24,939 bases of DNA, from positions 1 through 24,939 of IMG/VR virus record IMGVR_UViG_3300010885_078395. The stretch is one strand, 5' to 3'. The notes beneath the pieces are model-generated. The model did no database searches. It was not told the DNA's origin and worked only from the letters and a program-made list of their open reading frames with translations. Both the position numbers and the translations under genes were made by a program. Within the stretch, counting starts at the first letter, position 1; every line of letters begins with the position of its first letter. This document shows positions 1-10,700 of this stretch, one piece after another. The DNA comes from a virus.

Positions 1-1687
1 ATATATATAATCCTGATTTTTTTTCAAAAGCAATTGCAAAAGAAATATAGTCATTAATCTGCATGTTTGCAGTGACTATTGGATTTTTTGCAGTTTTAGT
101 CCACGTCAGACCGTCTGACAAAGGAGAACTAATCATTGTATTATTATCTCCACATGCTACATATATATCTGATCCTTTACAAATAGAACGAAGAGGAGTG
201 AACCCTGCAGGGGAATAATGAGTGGAAACTTCGTTGTTTTTATAAGTTAAAATTCTTCCACTATTTCCAACAGCAACAAATTCCTGACTATCTCCAACAA
301 CACTATTCAATCTATTTGGATCTGTTGTGTTGCTAAGAATGGTTTGATATGCATTAAAGATTGTCCAGTCTCCATCAATTATAGTCTCATTAGCGCTGAC
401 TCCACTAACTGTAGTCATCATGTTTCCTTTATCTCCAACAGCTACAGCTCCACGAGAAATATCATCATTATTACAAGCAACGCTTCGAATCTGAAATGAA
501 ATATCATCATACACGTTGTACCATGGACTCGGAATAGGAGTTGGAATAGGAGTTGGAGTTGGAGTAGGAGGATTAACTTCTCCAAACCCAAATGTTCTGT
601 GAGCAACGAATCCATTTGTTCCTACGACTAAAAATTTATCGGGACCTACACATGAACCGTTTATATCTCGATCCGGTCCACAAGGACACATATTTGTTTC
701 TAATGAAAATTTTCCATTATTAGCAGTAACACTATCAGCTGAACAGAATTCATTTTGTTTTCGAGATAAATAATCTCCGTTAGTGAGAAATACTTTACCT
801 TTAGGTCCAGCAACTAAAAGCTGATTCCAAGTATAATTATAACACATTGTTTTTATTTCCGGAAATGTATTAGAATAATATAGATGCCAGAAATTAGTAG
901 GATTTGCTAAAATGGAATTATTTGAACGGTTCATTCCATACCATCGAGATCTACCTATCCAATTGGGAGATCCCCACCGAGGACCTACAGTAAGAGCTCC
1001 AGGTAAAGTAAGATCTCCTGTTCCAAATCCATCAATATTATAATCCCTAGTAAAACCTGTTGGGAATTTGTTTGGAATGGTTAAAAAAGAGGAAGCATAA
1101 GGGTATAATTTACTAGAAGTATCTATACCAACCCCAAAGAATACTTTTGCTACTTGATCATAAGCAATTGTTAGCAATTCTCCGGGAACGGGAGGGATTA
1201 ATGTTGGAAAAGATTTGGTTAAATCTCTTTCTCGTATAGCATAAAATGTGGAGTTGTTTCCTATTGCTACATGAATACCGTTTCCACTACAGATCCCTTT
1301 AAGTTGCTGACCTATAATTATTTCTTGTGTTAACGGAGAGTCAAATGACGTCAAATTTGTTGCTACACGAATTTCGGCATTTCTGTTGCTGTGATTGACA
1401 GCTATAGCTATAGAGGCATTTCCGTCGCTAATTCCTACAATTTCTGCATCTGCACTAAAACTTGGAGATATTTGAGTCCACGTAGTTCCGTTTGTAGAAC
1501 TAGCTAAATAATTTCCATTACCATATGCAATATACTTTCCTAAACGAGAGCTATATATTACTCCTTTAAGGTCAACTGTTGTGAGAATATTGCTGTCATT
1601 TGATTCAACTAATGTCCAAAAATTATTAGGAACTGGCTTCCACCTTTTAAAAGTTTTAACAATGTAATCTATCAGTCCTATAATCAT
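1..1687 (-). CDS. Propeller-like phage fibre/structural protein, 3' end cut by window edge
   Basis: The minus-strand frame is open from ATG at 1687 to the left edge without a stop: 562 codons, C-terminus missing. It is rich in short beta-type segments of the kind GNGNYLASSTNGTTWTQIS (about residues 55-75), LLVAGPKGKVFLT and EFVAVGNSGRILTYKNN. These resemble YCF48/BNR-type propeller blades in which a 'time-point versus expected' phrase recurs. A proline-threonine linker of alternating P-T/P-I pairs (about 370-385; DNA 527-575) separates two such regions, which suggests two propellers joined by a hinge. It is the last gene of the fibre locus and, unlike the other four, has no GDS/INNNF anchor motif at its N-terminus. 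A CATAAGTA octamer lies 8 nt upstream. Surface-exposed fibre or accessory adhesin is inferred from location and composition. The ligand is unknown. Confidence 0.7.
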   Translation of the reverse strand, partial: MIIGLIDYIVKTFKRWKPVPNNFWTLVESNDSNILTTVDLKGVIYSSRLGKYIAYGNGNYLASSTNGTTWTQISPSFSADAEIVGISDGNASIAIAVNHSNRNAEIRVATNLTSFDSPLTQEIIIGQQLKGICSGNGIHVAIGNNSTFYAIRERDLTKSFPTLIPPVPGELLTIAYDQVAKVFFGVGIDTSSKLYPYASSFLTIPNKFPTGFTRDYNIDGFGTGDLTLPGALTVGPRWGSPNWIGRSRWYGMNRSNNSILANPTNFWHLYYSNTFPEIKTMCYNYTWNQLLVAGPKGKVFLTNGDYLSRKQNEFCSADSVTANNGKFSLETNMCPCGPDRDINGSCVGPDKFLVVGTNGFVAHRTFGFGEVNPPTPTPTPIPTPIPSPWYNVYDDISFQIRSVACNNDDISRGAVAVGDKGNMMTTVSGVSANETIIDGDWTIFNAYQTILSNTTDPNRLNSVVGDSQEFVAVGNSGRILTYKNNEVSTHYSPAGFTPLRSICKGSDIYVACGDNNTMISSPLSDGLTWTKTAKNPIVTANMQINDYISFAIAFEKKSGLYI

Positions 1688-1695
1688 GACTTAGT

Positions 1696-1703
1696 TACTT
1701 ATG
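1696..1703 (-). promoter_or_regulatory. Late-promoter-like octamer before the partial propeller gene
   Basis: CATAAGTA on the minus strand ends 8 nt before the ATG at 1687. With T4 late-promoter geometry (octamer at -13 to -6) the transcript would start at 1690, leaving a 3-nt leader. A second AT-rich match (TATAAATT) lies a little further upstream, so the exact element is uncertain. Confidence 0.4.
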
Positions 1704-1735
1704 TGAACAATTTATATCATTCTATGTATACAAGA

Positions 1736-2452
1736 CTATGCAGTATTTCCTGCTAAAGTCCAAGTGTTTGCCGCTCTTTTAAGTAAGGTTACTGTGGCAT
1801 ATTGTCCTGAAGTTGACAGCTGATTGTTTAGAGATTGAACCGTAACGCCAGTTGCTCCTCTAATACTCACGACTCCATTTGGACTAACTCCTGTTTGTTG
1901 GATTATAATCTGTGTTCCAATTGGAAAGTTAACAGAGGAGTCTGAGGGAATAGTTAAAGTTTGATTAGAACTCGTAAAGTTAATTGGAATGAAAGAATTT
2001 GTATCAGTAAGAGCTAAAGTAAAAGAAACGTTTCTTTCTGCTGACTGTACATTTAGAGAATCTCTGAATGAACAACTAGTACCATCAAATGTTAGAATTT
2101 GACCACGAAGAGCTCCAACAGTAGTAATTTGAGAGGGAGCTACGTACGTAGGCCCCAAATCCCCTTGTATTTGAACGCCCCAAGATCCGCTTTGAGTGGT
2201 CTGATTATAAAACCACACGAGATTAGCATTTTGTTGAAGAGTAGAAGTGTTAGGAGCAGGTATAAATTTTCGATCAACCGTAGAAGATATACTAGTAGTA
2301 ATGGTAGGATCGTTTTTGATAGCATATCCCGGAAGAGCAGAAGAGATTGACTCAACGCTTCCAGATAAACTTATAAAGGCGTTGTTAATTGCTCCAAGAG
2401 AGTCTCCGATGCATTGGTTTTCTGAAATTGGTATACCAGGTAATGTTGCCAT
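1736..2452 (-). CDS. Tail fibre protein with GDS/INN anchor motif (238 aa)
   Basis: Residues about 10-30 (SENQCIGDSLGAINNAFISL) carry the same N-terminal motif as the three genes upstream, probably an attachment module to baseplate or tail. The middle (about 85-135) contains short segments of the type 'GALRGQILTFDGTSC', common in phage fibre shafts. The C-terminus (about 140-238) has the pattern 'NFPIGTQIIIQQTG ... VVSIRGATGVTVQS ... GQYATVTLLKRAANTWTLAGN', a beta-rich terminal domain I recognise from fibre and structural proteins of marine T4-like phages. The ATG at 2452 is supported by a perfect TATAAATA 5 nt upstream. No Shine-Dalgarno sequence is visible. Fibre assignment is strong; the receptor is unknown. 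Confidence 0.75.
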   Translation of the reverse strand: MATLPGIPISENQCIGDSLGAINNAFISLSGSVESISSALPGYAIKNDPTITTSISSTVDRKFIPAPNTSTLQQNANLVWFYNQTTQSGSWGVQIQGDLGPTYVAPSQITTVGALRGQILTFDGTSCSFRDSLNVQSAERNVSFTLALTDTNSFIPINFTSSNQTLTIPSDSSVNFPIGTQIIIQQTGVSPNGVVSIRGATGVTVQSLNNQLSTSGQYATVTLLKRAANTWTLAGNTA

Positions 2453-2457
2453 ATGTT

Positions 2458-2465
2458 TATTTATA
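2458..2465 (-). promoter_or_regulatory. T4-type late promoter TATAAATA
   Basis: A perfect T4 late-promoter octamer ends exactly 5 nt before the ATG at 2452. With T4 geometry (octamer -13 to -6) the first transcribed base would be the A of the ATG. It overlaps the stop codon of the upstream fibre gene (TAA at 2461-2463). Confidence 0.65.
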
Positions 2466-4401
2466 AGTTGAAATCAACTTTCCAACCAAGAACATGAGCT
2501 GATTTTTGAAAAGTACCAGAATTTAATGGTCTTCTTACAAAGAACCTCAATAAGTCTCCTTTAGAATAATTCTTGAATATTTCAGAATTAACAGGAAAAG
2601 TAGTTTGATTTACTGTTCCATAAACTCCTGGATAGGAACTAACTGTATCAAATGTAGTTAAGTCCATGTTTAAACTCATTCCTGGAGAGCAGCATTGAGA
2701 TCCAAATTCCCATACAACAGAATATAAAGAATCAGAAGAAACAGATTCTCCTACTCCATTGACTCTTGCTAACCGTAACACGTCTGTATTACCAATCTTT
2801 TTAAATGTTCCTCCAACAATAAGAGAATTATTATAACGAATTAGTCCTTGATTGATTAGAGATGGGCTATGTTGCAAGTTAATCTTCCATAAAGAAGCAT
2901 CTGTGCCATATCTAAGGTTTTTATAACTTTTTTGTATTGCTGCTAAATAGTTAACATTTGTTGCATTAACTTTTGTGAATTTTCCATAGCAATACACATA
3001 ACTATCATATGCTCCATCATGAAAAGCAAAGCTTGTAACTGCTCCGTTAAAAGCAGGTTTCCAATTAGATTCAAACGTTGGAGAATATATGTTTGAGATG
3101 TTAAAGCACGCTGCATTATAAGCTCTCGTTGACTCATCGTTTGTTCTTGGTCTCGAATAAAATTGCGAAGAAGAATGCACTGAATTGAAAGATCCTCCAA
3201 TATAAAGATAGTTCCCATCAACAGAAGAAGTGAGAACTTCTCCTCCTATAAGACACTCCCAACCTCTGTTTTGTGTTCCGTCAACATTTAAGATAGCAAC
3301 GTTCCTAGTAGTTATAAAAGAATTATTCTTAATACTAAACAATCCCCCAATATATAACGCTAAACTTTTGAAAGAGATAGTATTAATAATTGCTCTTCCG
3401 TCAAACAGACTTGTAGTTGTAGATGCAAATTCTTTGTCAATTGCATTGTTTGGAGCTACATACAATTGTAGTAAAGAAATTTTTATTAGACCTTTTGTAT
3501 AGACTCTAAGTCCAGAAGAAGGAGAAGGACTTTGAGCTCCATAACTAATATAATCAAAGTCTCCTCCAACATACAAATCTGATCCAACTACGATTACTTT
3601 TCTTACATCTCCGTTTACATAGAATGGATAAACTTTCTTTGACTGTTTATCTAAAATTGTTAAGCCTCTACCTTTTGAAAGACTTTGGAAAGAACCTCCA
3701 ACTATTAGTAATGTTTTAAATTCAGCAATTGTTTGTACAGACCCAAATGATTGTAAGTCTCCTCCAGAAGATGTAGACAGAGGGCTGCTTACTACAGATC
3801 CAAAATTGCCTAAAGAAATGTTATCTCCTACATCTCCTCCAGATAAATCAAACGTGCATAATTTGTTGCGAGTTACTCCTCCAACTGTTGTAAATTTGCC
3901 TCCAACATAAAGTAAGTTATCAGAAGAAGAAAAATATAACAAATCAACAGAATCATTAAACTGAGAAGACAAATTTAGATTTGTGCTGTATATAGTAGTC
4001 GTGTCTGTCCCAGAAGCAGTCCAAAATAAACTAACAGTAGGAAGAGCATCAGTAAGGGAAACCGTTGAAAACGTTGCAACTGAATTATTGCCATTAGTTG
4101 CATACGGAAATGTAGTAACAGGAATATTTGTTCCGTCTCTCAAAAAGATTGACTCGGAGGGAGCTGAAGCTGTATACTCAAATTTTGTATTATAAACAAA
4201 AGAATTGGTTGTAGAAATATGAGAATTAAAACGAGATTGCTCTGTTATTTCTGAACTTACTGTTGTTCCCAATCCTCCAATTACTTCAGGGATTTCACAA
4301 AGACCTTCGTCAAGGGACTGAAAGTTAGCATTAAACGTAGCTAAAGAATCTCCCAAACAGGTATTGGGAGTTACTTGTTGTGTAAAATTGCAGACAGACA
4401 T
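2461..4401 (-). CDS. Tail fibre with seven delta-60/DUF5122-like propeller repeats and GDS anchor (646 aa)
   Basis: The N-terminus carries the locus-wide anchor motif (TPNTCLGDSLATFNANFQSL, about residues 11-30). The central part has seven repeats of the form [Y/I]-[V/I/C]-[G/Y]-G-x-F followed by a short variable stretch and an 'L-x-x-[F/L]-[D/N]' strand, e.g. LLYVGGKFTTVGG, LLIVGGSFQSL, LYVGGDFDYIS, LYIGGLFSIKN, LYIGGSFNSVH, VYCYGKFTKVN and LIVGGTFKKIG. This is the pattern of the delta-60/DUF5122 beta-propeller family; seven copies suggest a seven-bladed propeller. The last ~100 residues differ and end in a beta-rich segment (about 560-646) that could be a tip domain. The stop is followed almost at once by the next fibre gene, so the two probably share transcription. 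Receptor or glycan binding is inferred only. Confidence 0.75.
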   Translation of the reverse strand: MSVCNFTQQVTPNTCLGDSLATFNANFQSLDEGLCEIPEVIGGLGTTVSSEITEQSRFNSHISTTNSFVYNTKFEYTASAPSESIFLRDGTNIPVTTFPYATNGNNSVATFSTVSLTDALPTVSLFWTASGTDTTTIYSTNLNLSSQFNDSVDLLYFSSSDNLLYVGGKFTTVGGVTRNKLCTFDLSGGDVGDNISLGNFGSVVSSPLSTSSGGDLQSFGSVQTIAEFKTLLIVGGSFQSLSKGRGLTILDKQSKKVYPFYVNGDVRKVIVVGSDLYVGGDFDYISYGAQSPSPSSGLRVYTKGLIKISLLQLYVAPNNAIDKEFASTTTSLFDGRAIINTISFKSLALYIGGLFSIKNNSFITTRNVAILNVDGTQNRGWECLIGGEVLTSSVDGNYLYIGGSFNSVHSSSQFYSRPRTNDESTRAYNAACFNISNIYSPTFESNWKPAFNGAVTSFAFHDGAYDSYVYCYGKFTKVNATNVNYLAAIQKSYKNLRYGTDASLWKINLQHSPSLINQGLIRYNNSLIVGGTFKKIGNTDVLRLARVNGVGESVSSDSLYSVVWEFGSQCCSPGMSLNMDLTTFDTVSSYPGVYGTVNQTTFPVNSEIFKNYSKGDLLRFFVRRPLNSGTFQKSAHVLGWKVDFNL

Positions 4402-4406
4402 AAAGA

Positions 4407-4414
4407 TACTTATT
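4407..4414 (-). promoter_or_regulatory. Late-promoter-like octamer AATAAGTA
   Basis: AATAAGTA on the minus strand ends exactly 5 nt before the ATG at 4401. It overlaps the TAA of the 90-residue anchor gene just upstream. The G at position 6 recurs at 1696, 19408 and 24766, so it looks like a genuine variant of the octamer in this phage. Confidence 0.5.
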
Positions 4415-4682
4415 GCGGAGTAACAGGATTAGTACCATCTGCTACATACCATGTATCGTTATCTGCAGCTCCTGTAGCTACCATTAAACGAAAATTTGTC
4501 GAGTCATACACTATTCTACCTTGTTCTTTATCAATAGTGTTTGCTTCACTAGATCTATTAGCAATCTCGTCTGCAGTGAACGAAGGAGCAACAAATTTAT
4601 ATAATTCCAAAAAATTATTGTTAATCTTAGAAAGAGAGTCTCCAACATATTCTGTTCCGTCAATTAATTGAATGTTTACCAT
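4410..4682 (-). CDS. Stand-alone copy of the fibre N-terminal anchor domain (90 aa)
   Basis: The whole protein matches the first ~90 residues of the giant adhesin just upstream: an anchor motif (DGTEYVGDSLSKINNNFLEL, about 7-26), then KFVAPSFTADEIANRSS, then QGRIVYDSTNFRLMVATG and a WYVADG ending. The giant has KFVAPHSTAADLLTS, GKLIFDTDHNRLMVA and WHVINN at the same places. I chose ATG 4682 rather than the upstream in-frame TTG at 4700: it is an ATG, an ATTAAATA octamer lies 5 nt before it, and the anchor then starts at the same distance from the N-terminus as in the paralogues. It may be a duplicated anchor that lost its fibre, an adapter, or a competitor for attachment sites. Which of these cannot be told from sequence. 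Confidence 0.72.
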   Translation of the reverse strand: MVNIQLIDGTEYVGDSLSKINNNFLELYKFVAPSFTADEIANRSSEANTIDKEQGRIVYDSTNFRLMVATGAADNDTWYVADGTNPVTPQ

Positions 4683-4687
4683 AATTC

Positions 4688-4695
4688 TATTTAAT
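4688..4695 (-). promoter_or_regulatory. Late-promoter-like octamer ATTAAATA
   Basis: ATTAAATA on the minus strand ends exactly 5 nt before the ATG at 4682. It supports that ATG over the upstream TTG at 4700, which would place the octamer inside the coding region. Confidence 0.5.
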
Positions 4696-4720
4696 ATCAA
4701 CGTTGCCTGACTTTAGATTA

Positions 4721-7700
4721 TTAGGGAATAATATAAGGAATGACGTTGTCATCATAATTATAAGTTAAAAGAGCAGGATATCTGTCTGTGTTAAAATTGA
4801 GTAATAAAGTAGTGTTGATGTCCATCTTATAAGCATTTATTGGCACTCTGTATTCATGGAATGGAGGAGAAGATTGAAGCATATTATCTTCTATTCCTCG
4901 TGCTACATTAGAAAAACGTATTCCTGCCATTCGACCAATAAATTTATTATTATTTACTCGAGGACGGGCCCCTATAGTTAACAAAGCTCCATTTGAAAAC
5001 ATATCTGAGGAATCAGTAACGGAAGTTACTCTTTTGCCGTCTAGGAAATACTCTAATTGGCTTCCTCTTCTTCGTAATGCTAAATGATGCCAAATGTAAG
5101 CAGAGTTGGCCCCCCTATAAGGAACTTCTTGCAGATCTTTAGGGGCAGCGTTCGTGACTGCATTTGGCCCAGCAAGAGAAGAATAGTAGTTTATCATATG
5201 AGGAACGAGTGTTCCAAGGCCAGCTGAAGAAATAATATTGTTTCCTTCGTAACTATCAAAGGCAAACATATTCCAAAAAGAATAATCAATGTTGCTTGTA
5301 TAGAAAAATTCAAAAGTAAAATCTCCTTTTCCGAACGAAACTGATCTTGAAAGAGGAATGCTTATGTATCCATTTCCATCAAAGTTAACACACTTTATCT
5401 TGTAATATCGATAATACATACTATCGTTTCCCCAACCATGATACATATCTGGTATATGATTAGTTGTTGGACCATAAACGTATTGTGGGATCCCAATTCC
5501 ATAATTTCCTAATTGTTCAATTTTCCACTGAGAAACAAAATCCTCCGCCAAAGTTACTCCTTTATATATTAAAGGGGTTTCTGAATAAGTTGTTACAGAG
5601 TTAGCAAACCATTGTTGTTGTTGGGTAGTATATGCTATAGTTCTGCTTCCATTACTATAATTCCAGTAATTACCATGAGCATCAATAACAGCAGCTGCTG
5701 GTAAAGTTAATCCAGTATCTCCATCAGTAACAAATTGAGATATAGGATCTCCAAGCGGAGCATCATTCAAGTCTAAATTATTTAGCTGGGCGTTACCAGA
5801 ACAATCAAATTTTTTGTATACTAAAAGGGGACCTTTTATGCTAGTTAGTTGATTATAAGAACAATCAAAATAGGTATTTACCCACAACGGAGCTCCAGAT
5901 AAATTAGTTATTGTATTAAAAGAACAATTAAAGCTCTCCACTTTAGGAGGAGCAAATTGTATACTGCTTAACCGGTTGTAAGAACAATCAAAAACACCTC
6001 CGACTTGCAAAGGAGCAAATTGTATACTGCTTAAACTGCCGTAAGAACAATCAAAATTGCCTATAACAGCTGTTGGAGCATGCATCAATGTTTGTAAATT
6101 ACTATTATATGAACAATTAAAATACCCATATATATTAACAGGAGCTCCTTGTAAATTTATTATATTGTTGTAGCTACAATTAAAATTAGTAGCACTTGGA
6201 GCCCATTGCAAATTAGTTAATAAATTATTAGAACAGTTAAAAGTACCAGATACAGCGCTAGGAGCATAGTGCAACGTAGTTAGCTGGTTATCGTTGCAAA
6301 TAAAATCTCCATTTATTTCAGTCGGAGCTCCATATAGTGTAGTTAGTTGATTATTTGAGCAATAAAAAGAAGACCCAACATTATATGGAGAGTTCTCTAA
6401 ACTAGAAAGTTGATTTGAAGCACAATTAAAGCTGCCTGTAACTTTTATATTACTAAAATACAAAGAAGTTAATCCTTTTCCAGATATATTTAGATCTCCA
6501 GTATATGTATCTATAACAATACCATTGCTATCTGTGATAATACACAAACCATCTTTTTGAAAAAATAAATTTGGAGCTCCGTCTTCTCCATAAGAAGTTG
6601 TAAATATTTTGTCTCCAAGTTGAGGAAGGGGATAGTTGGAATAATAGACAGAGTTTTGTATATATGAGCGTTTAACTCTATAACGAACTTCGCTAACATA
6701 TTCCCAAGAAAGACCATTAATATCTTTTCCTAAAATTGGAGAAGCAAGTTGATTGTAATAACAATAGAAATTTTTACCCACTTTAGCAGGAGCATATTCT
6801 AAGGAAGATAATTGATTGCTATTACAATTAAACGTTCCTCCGACAGTAGACAATGTACTACCTAACATGGACACCAATAAGTTAGAACTGCAGTTAAAAT
6901 CTCCTCCAACGCTTGAAGGAGCATATTGTAGAGTGGTTAATTGATTATTAGAACAATTAAAATCTTTTCCTACACTAGAAGGAGCATATTGTAACGTAGT
7001 TAACAAGTTTGAATTACACAATAAACTGTCATTAAGATTAATTGGAGCTCCAGATAAACTAGTTAATCTATTGTTGTTACAAATAATACTTGAACTTGGG
7101 GGAGCATATTGAAGAGCAGTTAACTGATTGTAGCTGCAATTAAAAATTCCGTTTACTTGCTGAGGTGCTCCTCGCAAGCTAGATAATAAATTGTTAGAGC
7201 AATTAAAATTGCCAGTTACTTGCTGAGGAGATCCGGATAAACTTGATAAAAAGACATTAGAACAATCAAAGTTTCCACTTACTGTAACGATATTACTAAA
7301 ATACAAAGAGCTCAACCCCTGAATTGCTAGTGATATATTTCCCACAATAGTATCTGTAACTGCTCCATTGCGGTCTGTAGCAATACATATATCTCCTTGT
7401 TGATAAAATACGTTTGCGGCAACGTCTTTAGTCTGGCTATTGATATATAATATAGAACCCAAAGACAGAACAGAATCGTCAGAAAAATATATTCCCTGAG
7501 CGTAAGGATGAGTAGCAGCCAAACGAGTCGTTCCATTATATAACCAAGATTTCCCATCAACATCATTAGCTATAACTGGAAAATAAAGTTGATTATAAAA
7601 ACAAGTAAATCCTTCTCCAACATAAGCTGGAGCAGCACTGAGGGTGTAAAGTTTGTTGTTGAGGCAATTAAAATACCCTCCTATGCTGGAAGGAGAATAA

Positions 7701-10700
7701 TTCAAAGTAGATATACTATTGTAAGAACAATCAAAATATCCTCCTATGCTAGAAGGAGCATGTTGTAAAGTAGATATGCCGTTGTTTGAACAATTAAAAT
7801 ATCCTGTAACTTCAGAAGGAGATCCAACCAATGTTGTTATTCTGTTGTTGCTGCAATTAACATTTGTAACTATTTTAGGAGCATAACTTAACGTAGTTAA
7901 TTTGTTTTTAGAACAATCAAATGTTCCTCCAACACTCGAAGGAGCATAAAACAATGTAGTAAGGTAATTATCGTGACATACAAAGCTTCCAGGAACAACA
8001 GAGGGAGAATATTCAAGAACATCTAACTGATTATTATAACAATAAAAACTACCGTTTACTTTAGATGGAGCTCCTTGCAAGCTAATTAATTTGTTATTAC
8101 TACAATTGAAATCTCCACCTGTGCTCAAAGGAGAACCTCTCAATCCAGTTAATAAATTATCAGAACAATCAAAATTTCCTGTTACTGTTAAATTACTAAA
8201 ATATAAAGACGTTAAATTTTGGCCAGATACTGTTAAGTTTCCAGTCCAAGTATTTGCTACTGCTCCTTGATTGTCTGTTGCAATACAAATGTCTCCTTGT
8301 CTAAAATATATAGCAGATGCTACATCAGTTGTAGTTGGAGAGATGTATAGAATAATTCCTGCGCTCAAAGTAGGAACTCGAGAAAAATAAATATTTTGAC
8401 TATATCTATTCAAAGGAATGCTTCTTGCGCTGCCACCATAAGACCATTTATTACTATCTATATCCAGAGAAATTATTGGAAGAGGTATGTTATTATTTGA
8501 GCAATTAAATGTTGTTCCTCCAACATACGCAGGAGCATATTGCAGATCTACTAATTGATTATATGAACAATTAAAATTGCCGCCAACACTTGACGGAGAG
8601 TATTGCAAAGTGTGTATTGAATTATAACTACAATCAAACAAACCTCCTACTTTTAAAGGACCTCCACTCAGTCCTACCAAAGAATTGTAACTACAAATAT
8701 AATCACTTGAAACACTAGAAGGAGAGTATTGCAAAGTAGTTATATAATTGTTACTACAATCTAAATAAGTTACGTTTGAAGGACAATAAGATAGAGAAGA
8801 TAAACTGTTGTTGTTACATTTATATTGGCCAGTTACACGTGTTGGCCCGCTCTGTAAACCGGTTAATTGATTGTTACTACAAACAAAATTACCATTAATA
8901 GATTGAGGAGAACCATTCAGACTAGAAAGTAAATTGTCTGAGCAATTAAATGTTCCAATAACCTGTTTAATGTTGCTAAAATATAAAGATGTTAAGTTTT
9001 GATCAGAGACAGTTATATTTCCTGTATACACATCTGTAACCTGACCATTGTTATCTGTAGCAATACATATGTTTCCTTGTTTAAAGTACACATTTGCAGC
9101 TACCACGTTTGCTGTGTCGTAATTTCCTACATCAGGATTTACAAACAAAGTAGAACCAATTCTTAATATTTCATCATCAGAAAAATAATTTCCATGAGCA
9201 TATTTGTGATTATACACTATTTGATGAGATCCGTCACTGTTGTATCTTATATCTTGGCCAGCAGCATTCAAAGCAACATGAGGAAGATCAAATAGATTAC
9301 CTGCACAATAAACATTTCCAAATATTGTATCAGAAACAAATCTCATATTAGGAAGATTATTGTGAGAACAATTATATGTTCCAGCAGTCGACGGACATTT
9401 TCCTTGAAAACTTCCTCCTCCGCTCAGAGTTATTAATTGATTGTAGCTACAATCAAAATTCCCATTTATGTACATGTTATCAAGAGACCACAAACCTCCT
9501 TCTGTTCCAGCTTCTTGAATATAAATTCCATTTACTACACGTCCTATGTTGGTTACTGGTTTGAACTGACTAAGAGAAAAGCTAGTTAATTGATTATAAC
9601 TACAATTAAAATTACCTTGAATTCCTCCATGAAACAAAAATGTCTGATAACTATTATAAGGAATAGCTAAATGAACAATGTTGTTATGACTACAGTCAAT
9701 ACTCCCAGACACATATGCTGGAAATCCGTTAACGCTTGTTAGTTGATTATGGCTACAATTAAAATTTCCATTAACTGTTAAATTACTAAAATACAAAGAC
9801 GACAAACTTTGATTTGACACATCAATATTTCCTGTAAAATTATTTGTAACAACTCCGTTTCCATCCGTTGCGATACAAGTGTCTCCTTGTTTAAAATAAA
9901 CACCAGAAGCAACAGCAGTCGTAGTTGGAGAAGAATATAAAGTAACTCCTGTTTTTATTGTCGGAATTTTTGAAAAATATGAATTAACTGGATATGGATT
10001 TATTGCTCGAGTTCTGACTGTTTGTCCTGTATTTGGATTGCTTACAACATATGTCCAATATATATTTCCGTTATCAACAGCTGTGTGAGGAAAGGAAATT
10101 TGATTATCATTTCCGATCAGTATCAATCCTCCAATAGTATGAGGAGAATATTGTAAGGAACTTAAATTAGAATACCTACAATCAAAGTCTCCTCCAACTA
10201 CAGAAGGAGCTCCTTCCGTACTACTTAAAGGATTAGATCTGCAAATAAAATTTCCAGCTACATTAATTGGAGATCCTCGTAAACTAGTTAAATTATTACC
10301 TCCACAATTGAAATTTCCTGTTACTGTTATATTGCTAAAATATAAAGAGCTGAGAGAGCTTCCGGAAAGGCTTATATCTCCTACAAAATTGTTTGTGATA
10401 ACTCCTTTCTCGCTCGTAGCAATACAAATATTTCCTTGTCTGTAATAGATGTTGTTTGCTGTTATCGATCCAGTAGGAGAAACATACAAAGTGGATCCCA
10501 GATTTATTATAGGAGTTTTAGAAAAATAACCACCTTGATAATAAGGATTATCTGGAAGAACTCTAGCATTAATATCTATATTGTAATCCCAAATTGTTCC
10601 TTTAACATCAGCCGCGAGATGAGGAGAAGTAAAAAGATTTCCACCACAAAAAACATGACCTCCTATAACATGAGGAGCATATTCCATACTGGATAAAAAG

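Noticed and set aside
7327-7566. Small alternative-frame minus-strand ORFs inside the giant adhesin (also 6511-6717)
   Set aside because: They are shadows of the conserved cap sequence in another frame, recurring because the caps are repeated.
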